A stretch of DNA of 7,991 nt from an uncultured Catenibacterium sp. (GTDB lineage: Bacteria > Bacillota_I > Bacilli_A > Erysipelotrichales > Coprobacillaceae), in NCBI GenBank assembly GCA_900764725.1, contig CAAFPB010000281.1, forward strand, positions 1 to 7,991, given 5' to 3'. Below, piece after piece: positions 1 through 5,385 of this stretch; within the stretch, counting starts at the first letter, position 1; each line of letters opens with the position of its first letter. The translations under genes and the position numbers were made by a program. The notes below the pieces were generated by a model. It worked only from the letters and a program-made list of their open reading frames with translations, ran no database searches and was not told where the DNA came from.

Positions 1-22
1 AGTAGCAACATTTTAATTAAAC

Positions 23-211
23 TTAGCGAATTTGTTTAATATTCTGTTCAGACTCTGTCTCATTATCTTTGAACTTAATTTCATCATCTAATAAATCGGG
101 TAAATCTTCTTTATTGTTTTTCTCAGATTCTTCCATCTCAATTTGATTTAATTGTTCTTCTTCGTAAATATCATTCATTCCCATATTATTTACAACAACC
201 TCCTCCATCAT
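23..211 (-). CDS. Small, highly acidic hypothetical protein (up to 62 aa)
   Basis: I do not recognise this protein. The reading frame encodes at most 62 residues, about 40% of them Glu or Asp, with no hydrophobic segment, no Cys and no catalytic-looking motif, so a soluble, probably disordered acidic peptide is expected. The start is uncertain. The first ATG (211) has no clear ribosome binding site. A strong GGAGGAGG lies inside the first codons at 206-199, and the next in-frame ATGs are at 184 (spacer 14 nt, rather long) and 178. The true product may therefore be 53 or 51 residues beginning MGMND or MND. The frame ends in TAA. It lies downstream of the mannosidase terminator on the same strand, so it is probably a separate transcription unit. 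It could also be a chance ORF in AT-rich DNA; the ribosome binding site argues mildly against that. Confidence 0.4.
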   Translation of the reverse strand: MMEEVVVNNMGMNDIYEEEQLNQIEMEESEKNNKEDLPDLLDDEIKFKDNETESEQNIKQIR

Positions 212-385
212 AGAAACTAACTCTACATATATCTTTTAGTTTAACATGAACTCTTTTGGTAAATGAAACCAATAGAATACCCTACGATATATCTTACTAC
301 TTTCCAAGTGCTCATGCACGCAATTGGCGCTTCACACCAACTATTAATAGGTATTAAGACAAACAATTGTATTTTATATTAACAC
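212..385. other. Intergenic stretch without a recognisable gene
   Basis: About 170 bp between the small acidic ORF and the operon terminator. Both strands carry only short open frames without ribosome binding sites. A locally GC-richer patch at about 307-344 (containing TTGGCGC and a GTGC/GCAC mini-repeat) stands out from the AT-rich surroundings and could be the remnant of a decayed gene or element, but I cannot name it. I found no convincing -35/-10 pair for the small ORF downstream. Confidence 0.4.
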
Positions 386-423
386 AAAAAAATCGCCCCA
401 AGGATTTAAAATTATCCCTGGGG
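386..423 (-). terminator. Rho-independent terminator of the PTS-mannosidase operon
   Basis: On the minus strand the sequence CCCCAGGGAT (423-414) pairs with ATCCTTGGGG (405-396) to give a 10-bp stem with one G-U pair and an 8-nt AT loop. It is followed, two bases after the stem, by a run of seven T (392-386). It begins 8 bases after the mannosidase stop codon, exactly where an operon terminator is expected. Confidence 0.92.
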
Positions 424-431
424 TTCTATCT

Positions 432-3152
432 TTATTCTGTTTCTACATAAATTGTTGTGAACTTACAATGTGTAAGAGGCTTAACATGAATAGTATTATC
501 TACTACCTCAATACTATCTGCATACTCTTCTTTTAAATCTATATAATATGCTTTCTTAATATTTTGAGTAAACACCAATGTATCACTTTCTTCTTCATGG
601 AACTGTCCATTATAAAGTCTGATTACATATCCCTCTTTATCTTCAGCTTTCTTAATTGCACTTACAACAAGTTTATTCTCTGTAGAGAATAATGAATAAC
701 TATCTTCTTTTGTATCTTCTACTTCAGGTTCAGAGAAGATTAATCTACCATTTAAGAATTCTGAATACTCTCTTGCTACAACTGGAGTATTGTATGCTTT
801 TGCGACATTTGCGATATGTGCACTATTGAAATCACCTGCAAAAGTTGTGAAACCAAATGAGAAATCAAGTGGTTTCTGTAATTCAGCATCACGTGTTTCA
901 ATAATACGTTCTCCACTCGCACGTCCTGGACGATAGATAAGATTTTCTTTACCCATAAATGAGTAAGTTCTAAATAGTGTTAAACGGATTGCATGATCAT
1001 CAATCACTTCATATTCACGTACTCCCTGAGGAATTAATGCGATACCTCTTTCACTATTGCTTAAGCTTACAAAACTCTGTGTAGGTTCAATAGAGATAGG
1101 TGGTTCCTGCCATGTAGTATCACTCTGCTGGAAGTTAACTGGTAAATCATTATTGACTTCTTCTTTTACTGTTTTTGATCTTTCTAATGCTGCATTATAA
1201 AGAGCCATTTCTTTTTCATGAACATTTTCTCTTTCAATAGCACCAAACTGTTCATCCGCAATATTTACTTTTGAAACAAGATCAGCATCAAATACAACAC
1301 AAAGACGATGTGATTTACCAACATTATCTACATGTACATCAAAATCAATAACAGGTGAACGTTTTCTTAATGATACAGACATCTTAACTGGAAGTTCAAT
1401 TGAACGTTTACCTAATGCACGTTCATCAAGATCACTTGGAATTGGTAATTTATATTCTGCATTTAATACAGTATATAAGTCACATGCCTGAATATTACTG
1501 TCTACTAAATGATTCTTTGAATATGTTACTAAGTCCTGATGTGCTGGTGAATAGTTGAATGAATCTCCTCCATCACCATTTTCTTCAAATACTGCCTGAT
1601 TCTTATAAACATGATTATTTGTTTTATCAACAATAGTAAGAGTTCCATCTTCTTCTAAATGAATAGAATAGAATTCATTTTCTACTGTTGAAGATTCTTT
1701 TAATCCCTGCTTAGAAGAATGAGAGAAATCTAAAATATATTGAACATATCCCATTGCTGGAAGATTTTTAGCTTCAATCGCAATAGTTGCTTCAATAACA
1801 CTTTCAGGTGTATAAACCTTCTTGCTTGGATTTAACTTAATTGTTTGAGATAGAACATAATCAGTTAAATCTTTTGAATCTAGAATTGTATAATTGACAT
1901 CATTGCCTTTATTATCTTTCAAAGCAAAATCTGTACCTGGAAGATATAGTTTTGCTGTTACAACTTCATCTCTGACAAATGGTAAGGTATTGAACAATGT
2001 AATAGTCATATCAACATTATTTTTAATACAAGTTGCAATAAGTCTTGTATGTAATTCTACCAAAGCATCTGCTATATCTCTCACCTGTTTATAACGCATA
2101 TAAACATCTTCATTAGCAGTATCTGAAATACATGAACCAATTGAATCATGTGCTGCATTTTCAAATAATAGTTTCCAGATAGTTTCCATTGGACCATGTG
2201 GATACTCATTACCTAAAGAATAAGACATTGTCATTAAAGGTTCTAAAACATGAGTGACATAATTCTGAAGTTTTGTATTTAAAGCTTTTAAATCAGAACG
2301 AGATGAGAAAATAGATTTATGTACACGACTGTGTTTACCTAAAATCAATTCTCCTTCTACTTCTTCTAATTCAGGATGTGCAGCTTTTACATCTTTAATA
2401 TAATCTTCAATACAGCTAATAACATATGTATTTTCTGGATCTGCTTCCTGTTGTTTTTTTACTAATTCAACAAGATTTCTTCTAATAGGAGCCTGATCGA
2501 AGCCATTTGGAAAATAAATATTGTCTGTTGCACCAGTTCCAGCTTTGATTAAACATTCATTTTTCCAGAATTTCTTTGCATCTTCATCATCTTCAGGAAT
2601 ATTACCACCAATATAGTATCCATGAGGAATCTGAGTTACAAACACTGTACTTCCATCATGTCCACGCCAGTTATAGTCTGTATGTTTAACCATATCATTT
2701 GTTACACCACGCCAGAATAATGTATCTTTAATTCCAAATGCATTATAGATCTGAGGCATATTTCCAGCCATACCAAATGAATCTGGTACATAACCAACAT
2801 TCATATAGGGACCATATTTCAAGCATGTTTTCATACCATAGTACATATTACGAACAATTGATTCAGCTGAAATAACCATTAAATCACTCTGTGTATACCA
2901 TGGACCAATAACAAGACGATGAGCCTGTACTAATCTTTTAATTCTATTCTCATCTTCTGGTCTCCATTTAATATAGTCATCTAATAATGAACCTTGTGCA
3001 TCTAACATAAAGTATTTAAATTCAGGATCTTTTTCTAATGTATCTAATACATCTCCTAAATCCTTCATTAAATATATTTTTGAACGTGATGTTGTAAAAT
3101 ACCATTCGCGGTCCCAATGAAAATGTGGAACAATATGAATTTTCTTTGCCAT
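432..3152 (-). CDS. mngB: GH38 alpha-mannosidase, mannosylglycerate hydrolase (MngB-like)
   Basis: Cytoplasmic glycoside hydrolase family 38 enzyme of 906 residues, with no signal peptide. It reads like E. coli MngB (about 877 aa) along its length. Shared blocks include PHFHWDREWYFTT (9-21), the IGPWYTQ segment (82-88), SAESIVRN (95-102), VPDSFGMAG (122-130), FWRG (146-149), HDSIG (335-339) and, near the C-terminus, GVREYEVI and RPGRASG (741-747). By the GH38 pattern the zinc ligands are H12, D14, D124 and H335, and D124 is the nucleophile; all are present, so the enzyme should be active. MngB hydrolyses PTS-phosphorylated 2-O-mannosylglycerate to mannose-6-phosphate and glycerate, and the EIIA-EIIB-EIIC genes upstream support that role. 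Residues about 640-680 carry a charged insertion relative to the E. coli protein. The start is supported by AGGAGA five bases upstream. It is the last gene of the operon. A different phosphorylated alpha-mannoside substrate is possible, since GH38 specificity varies in Firmicutes. Confidence 0.9.
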   Translation of the reverse strand: MAKKIHIVPHFHWDREWYFTTSRSKIYLMKDLGDVLDTLEKDPEFKYFMLDAQGSLLDDYIKWRPEDENRIKRLVQAHRLVIGPWYTQSDLMVISAESIVRNMYYGMKTCLKYGPYMNVGYVPDSFGMAGNMPQIYNAFGIKDTLFWRGVTNDMVKHTDYNWRGHDGSTVFVTQIPHGYYIGGNIPEDDEDAKKFWKNECLIKAGTGATDNIYFPNGFDQAPIRRNLVELVKKQQEADPENTYVISCIEDYIKDVKAAHPELEEVEGELILGKHSRVHKSIFSSRSDLKALNTKLQNYVTHVLEPLMTMSYSLGNEYPHGPMETIWKLLFENAAHDSIGSCISDTANEDVYMRYKQVRDIADALVELHTRLIATCIKNNVDMTITLFNTLPFVRDEVVTAKLYLPGTDFALKDNKGNDVNYTILDSKDLTDYVLSQTIKLNPSKKVYTPESVIEATIAIEAKNLPAMGYVQYILDFSHSSKQGLKESSTVENEFYSIHLEEDGTLTIVDKTNNHVYKNQAVFEENGDGGDSFNYSPAHQDLVTYSKNHLVDSNIQACDLYTVLNAEYKLPIPSDLDERALGKRSIELPVKMSVSLRKRSPVIDFDVHVDNVGKSHRLCVVFDADLVSKVNIADEQFGAIERENVHEKEMALYNAALERSKTVKEEVNNDLPVNFQQSDTTWQEPPISIEPTQSFVSLSNSERGIALIPQGVREYEVIDDHAIRLTLFRTYSFMGKENLIYRPGRASGERIIETRDAELQKPLDFSFGFTTFAGDFNSAHIANVAKAYNTPVVAREYSEFLNGRLIFSEPEVEDTKEDSYSLFSTENKLVVSAIKKAEDKEGYVIRLYNGQFHEEESDTLVFTQNIKKAYYIDLKEEYADSIEVVDNTIHVKPLTHCKFTTIYVETE

Positions 3153-3169
3153 AATCTTCTCCTTAACAA

Positions 3170-3196
3170 AATAAAGAAGGCAGTGCCTTCTTTATT
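3170..3196 (-). terminator. Intercistronic hairpin or leaky terminator between EIIC and mannosidase genes
   Basis: A perfect 13-bp inverted repeat (AATAAAGAAGGCA, single central base, TGCCTTCTTTATT) lies between the EIIC stop codon and the mannosidase ribosome binding site. In the mRNA sense the descending arm is U-rich and is followed by TTG rather than a long T-run, so termination would be partial. It may reduce mannosidase transcription relative to the PTS genes, or act as a 3'-end stabiliser after processing. Confidence 0.6.
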
Positions 3197-3201
3197 AAAT
3201 T

Positions 3202-4302
3202 TTATTCAAATGAAATTTCTACGTCGTCTTCAGTCATAGTTTCGTCTGCAGCATCTGGATCAACGTTGAAGTTAGCAAGTAATGGAGCAACAAATGCAAT
3301 GAATAATGCACCTACTAACATACCTACTAAATAAGCCCATCCACTACCGATTGTAATGAAACCATAAATACCACCAACTGGAGGAATAGTAGCCTTAGCA
3401 CCTAAAAGACATGTGACAGCAGCACCTAATGCACAACCAATCATGTTAAGTGGTACAAGACGAGATGCTTTGACTAATGTGAATGGGATAGCACCTTCAG
3501 TGATACCAACAAATCCCATTACCCAGTTACCTTTACCAGCATCTTTGAAAGATTCTGAATAACATTTACTCTTAATAGCAGTAGAGATAGCATATGCTAA
3601 TGGTGGAATACAAATTGCACAGTTAATATAAACGTTAGGCTGATAGATTTTTTCTGCCATTAATACGTTACCTGCCATCCAAGCAGCTTTGTTGATAGGT
3701 CCACCCATATCAGAACCAATCATAGCACCTAAAATAATAGCTAAGAGAACCTGGTTAGTACCTGATTTTGTCATAGTACGAATCCAAGAAATTAATGCAG
3801 TGTTTAACATTGATAATGGTGTATTTAAGATAACACCCATTACAATAGCAATAACAGCTGTAGCGAAGAATGGTGAAATAACTAATGGCATCATTGACTG
3901 GAATGATTCAGGTAAGTTAAATGTCTTTTTGCACCATCTTACAGTGTAACCAGCTAAGAAACCAGCAATAACAGCTCCTAAGAAACCTTCCTGATAGTTA
4001 GAAGCGATAGCACCACCGATTAAACCAGCACCAATAGCAGGCTTTTCAGCGATAGAGTAAGCAATAAAACCAGCAAGAACTGTATTAACAAGACCGATAC
4101 CAGCCCAACCTACTTGCTGAATCTGCCATAAAGTATGATAGAATCCTGTTGCCTTAGCATATGGATCTAGGCTCTGTACGCCAGTACATAATGCGATAAT
4201 TAATGGAATTGCAACAACTAAAGAAGCACCAATGATAAGTGGTAACATGTAGCCGATACCAGTCATCATATGACCTTTAGCTTCATTAAAAAACTTTTTC
4301 AT
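3202..4302 (-). CDS. PTS system fructose-family EIIC permease subunit
   Basis: Integral membrane sugar channel of the fructose-mannitol PTS family, 366 residues, with about nine or ten hydrophobic segments starting at residue 15 and ending near 343, then a short acidic tail (DPDAADETMTEDD). Family motifs are visible: GHMMTGIGYMLP (10-21), the IAEKPAIGAGLIGG block (84-97), GFLGAVIAGFLAGY (106-119), GSDMGGPINKAA (196-207) and GITEGAIPF (266-274); the last is the substrate-site region. It stands alone without fused EIIA or EIIB, unlike E. coli MngA, which carries all three domains. GAGGAGA lies eight bases before the ATG and fixes the start. It is separated from EIIB by an unusually long 102-nt spacer with two hairpins, and followed by the mannosidase gene. 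Its substrate, probably mannosylglycerate or a similar alpha-mannoside, is inferred from that neighbour. Confidence 0.92.
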   Translation of the reverse strand: MKKFFNEAKGHMMTGIGYMLPLIIGASLVVAIPLIIALCTGVQSLDPYAKATGFYHTLWQIQQVGWAGIGLVNTVLAGFIAYSIAEKPAIGAGLIGGAIASNYQEGFLGAVIAGFLAGYTVRWCKKTFNLPESFQSMMPLVISPFFATAVIAIVMGVILNTPLSMLNTALISWIRTMTKSGTNQVLLAIILGAMIGSDMGGPINKAAWMAGNVLMAEKIYQPNVYINCAICIPPLAYAISTAIKSKCYSESFKDAGKGNWVMGFVGITEGAIPFTLVKASRLVPLNMIGCALGAAVTCLLGAKATIPPVGGIYGFITIGSGWAYLVGMLVGALFIAFVAPLLANFNVDPDAADETMTEDDVEISFE

Positions 4303-4332
4303 AAACTTTTTCTCCTCAATATAAATTTTTTG

Positions 4333-4364
4333 CTATATAATGAGAATGCGTACTCACTATATAG
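4333..4364 (-). other. Stem-loop in the EIIB-EIIC spacer, upstream of the EIIC ribosome binding site
   Basis: In the mRNA sense CTATATAGTGAG pairs with CTCATTATATAG to form a 12-bp stem with one G-U pair and the 8-nt loop TACGCATT. On the opposite strand the same position gives an A-C mismatch, so the structure favours the operon transcript. No T-run follows, so it is not a terminator. It ends about 15 nt before the EIIC Shine-Dalgarno and could mark an RNA processing site or modulate EIIC translation. Confidence 0.5.
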
Positions 4365-4369
4365 TATGT

Positions 4370-4406
4370 ATTCATAGGTCTCCGCAATAGGCCTATGAAT
4401 TTTTTT
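4370..4406 (+). terminator. Terminator-like hairpin pointing against the operon
   Basis: On the plus strand ATTCATAGGTC (4370-4380) pairs with GGCCTATGAAT (4390-4400), 11 bp including one U-G pair, with a 9-nt loop, directly followed by seven T (4400-4406). On the minus strand the same DNA has a C-A mismatch and no T-run after the stem. It therefore reads as an intrinsic terminator for antisense transcripts, immediately next to the EIIB stop codon. It may also protect the 3' end of an EIIA-EIIB mRNA. Confidence 0.5.
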
Positions 4407-4725
4407 ATCCCTTTTTTTCTTCAACAGCTTTAGCACATTTCTTTAAAACTGCTTCAGGTGCCTTAATACAAGTAGTAATATTGACACGAATAACTGGTTT
4501 ACCTTCAAAACGGTCCATACCTTCAATATGCTGATCAGATGCAATTAATACAAAGTCAGCTGCCTGAGCTTCTTCTTTTGTGATAGCATTAACCTGCCCC
4601 ATAGAACCCTGCTGTTCCATCTTGACATCAAAACCAATCTTCTTTCCAGCCTTTTCCAACGCTTTTGCAGCCATTGGAGTATGAGCTAAACCAGCTGGAC
4701 ATGCTGAGATACCAACAACTTTCAT
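4405..4725 (-). CDS. PTS system fructose-family EIIB subunit
   Basis: Cytoplasmic phosphotransfer protein of 106 residues, the normal length for a free-standing fructose-type EIIB. The N-terminal beta strand and P-loop motif ISACPAGLAHTPMAA (residues 6-20) carries the phosphorylated cysteine C9, which accepts phosphate from EIIA and passes it to the sugar in EIIC. The rest (IGFDVKMEQQGSMG, then FVLIASD at 58-64) follows the family pattern. Its ATG lies one base after the EIIA stop, and its ribosome binding site GGAGGAGG (4742-4735) is built from the last codons of EIIA, so the two are translationally coupled and probably made in equal amounts. Confidence 0.93.
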   Translation of the reverse strand: MKVVGISACPAGLAHTPMAAKALEKAGKKIGFDVKMEQQGSMGQVNAITKEEAQAADFVLIASDQHIEGMDRFEGKPVIRVNITTCIKAPEAVLKKCAKAVEEKKG

Positions 4726-4726
4726 T

Positions 4727-5188
4727 TTAATTTTCCTCCTCCATCATTTTTAAAATATAGCGTGTTAATTCAGCCTTATCATTTGATGAGATAATTGTAT
4801 CTTTAAACTCATCTTCTAATAATGCTGTTGCAAGTGAAGAAATCATCTTCAAATGCACATCACCAGCACTCTGCTTAGGTACTAGTAATGCGAAAATATA
4901 TTTAACTGGCTCGTCATCTAGAGTCTGCCAATCAATACCATTTTTATTTCTCAAGAACATAACTGTTACTTTCTTAACGTTATCTGTTCTAGCATGTGGA
5001 ATCGCAAATCCATCTTGCAATCCTGTAGAGAATTCTTTTTCTCTTTCGAGAAAGTCATGATATAAAGCATCTTCATTATCAGTAATATCAAGTAGTTTTG
5101 CTTTATGACTGATAAACTTAAGAATGCCATCTTTGTTTTTCTCATCAACATCTAGGAATGTTGTCTGTTCGTTTAGTAATTCGTTCAT
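4727..5188 (-). CDS. PTS system fructose-family EIIA subunit
   Basis: Cytoplasmic EIIA of the fructose/mannitol (PTS_EIIA_2) family, 153 residues, full length. The signature GFAIPHAR (60-67) contains the phosphorylated histidine H65, which receives phosphate from HPr. The downstream VKYIFALLVPKQSAGDVHLK block (95-114), with a second conserved His at 112, is also typical of the active site. It is the first gene of the minus-strand operon, with AGAGGTGA seven bases before the ATG and a sigma-A promoter just upstream. Apart from its own phosphotransfer role to EIIB, EIIA or EIIB of such systems commonly controls the associated PRD regulator; here that is inferred from the divergent gene. Confidence 0.93.
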   Translation of the reverse strand: MNELLNEQTTFLDVDEKNKDGILKFISHKAKLLDITDNEDALYHDFLEREKEFSTGLQDGFAIPHARTDNVKKVTVMFLRNKNGIDWQTLDDEPVKYIFALLVPKQSAGDVHLKMISSLATALLEDEFKDTIISSNDKAELTRYILKMMEEEN

Positions 5189-5216
5189 TGCTGTTCACCT
5201 CTCTTCGACAATACCT

Positions 5217-5245
5217 AGTATAAATAATCTTCTTCCATTTCTCAA
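5217..5245 (-). promoter_or_regulatory. Sigma-A type promoter of the PTS-mannosidase operon
   Basis: Minus-strand TTGAGA (5245-5240) and TATACT (5222-5217) are separated by exactly 17 bp. The transcript would start near 5210, giving a short leader of about 22 nt before the EIIA ATG. The repeat cluster begins 8 bp upstream of the -35 box, a position suited to an activator. Confidence 0.72.
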
Positions 5246-5253
5246 TTCATGCA

Positions 5254-5318
5254 ATTTCCACTTCCAAAAGGAAATGTAAGTGCTTCCGTATTAAGCGCTT
5301 CCACTTTTAAGTGGAAAT
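5254..5318. repeat. Operator-like cluster of TTCCACTT repeats between divergent promoters
   Basis: TTCCACTT occurs at 5256-5263 and 5299-5306 in direct orientation and as AAGTGGAA at 5309-5316. The last two form a palindrome (8-bp arms, 2-bp centre). The outer copies extend to ATTTCCACTT (5254-5263) and AAGTGGAAAT (5309-5318), a 10-bp inverted repeat enclosing the region, and TTCC-AAAA-GGAA lies at 5262-5273. The direct copies are 43 bp apart, about four helical turns. The likely ligand is the neighbouring PRD regulator. Confidence 0.55.
5275..5303. promoter_or_regulatory. Two cre-like (CcpA) sites in tandem, 15 bp apart
   Basis: TGTAAGTGCTTCCG (5275-5288) and ATTAAGCGCTTCCA (5290-5303) each match the cre consensus TGWAARCGYTWNCW at 12 of 14 positions. 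Together they form a direct repeat with a 15-bp period. Carbon catabolite control by CcpA would suit a PTS sugar operon. The second site overlaps a TTCCACTT operator copy, so the repeats might instead belong to the local regulator. Confidence 0.4.
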
Positions 5319-5326
5319 GGTTTTGG

Positions 5327-5354
5327 TTGTCAATTTTTTAAAAGTCGCTAATAT
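5327..5354 (+). promoter_or_regulatory. Candidate promoter of the PRD regulator gene
   Basis: TTGTCA (5327-5332) is followed after 16 bp by TAATAT (5349-5354). The -35 is good and the -10 only fair (four of six). It lies just beyond the operator cluster, so the regulator could control its own gene. The expected leader is about 25 nt. Confidence 0.45.
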
Positions 5355-5371
5355 TAATAATAAAGATAAGG

Positions 5372-5380
5372 AAAGGAGGA
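5372..5380 (+). promoter_or_regulatory. Ribosome binding site that fixes the regulator start
   Basis: AAAGGAGGA, near-perfect complement to the 16S rRNA tail, lies five bases before the ATG at 5386. The frame is open back to an ATG at 5317 and beyond, but those codons fall within the operator and promoter DNA and lack a ribosome binding site, so 5386 is the real start. Confidence 0.88.
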
Positions 5381-5385
5381 TAATC

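Noticed and set aside
307..344. Fragment of a transposase or small RNA in the GC-richer patch
   Set aside because: Short frames on both strands are open here, but none gives a recognisable motif and there are no terminal inverted repeats or convincing RNA fold.
1894..2094. Plus-strand 66-codon frame inside the mannosidase gene
   Set aside because: It is antisense to conserved GH38 coding sequence and has no family resemblance; a shadow frame.
3689..3949. Plus-strand 86-codon frame inside the EIIC gene
   Set aside because: Its hydrophobic, repetitive content is the antisense reflection of membrane-protein codons; no ribosome binding site. It is, however, the region from which an antisense RNA might arise.
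4966..5151. Second minus-strand frame inside the EIIA gene
   Set aside because: Overlaps the well-supported EIIA frame including its active-site motif; composition looks like an off-frame reading.
5311..5385. 25-codon N-terminal extension of the regulator
   Set aside because: It runs through the operator palindrome and promoter, has no ribosome binding site, and a near-perfect AAAGGAGGA sits five bases before the ATG at 5386, after which the HTH domain begins at once.
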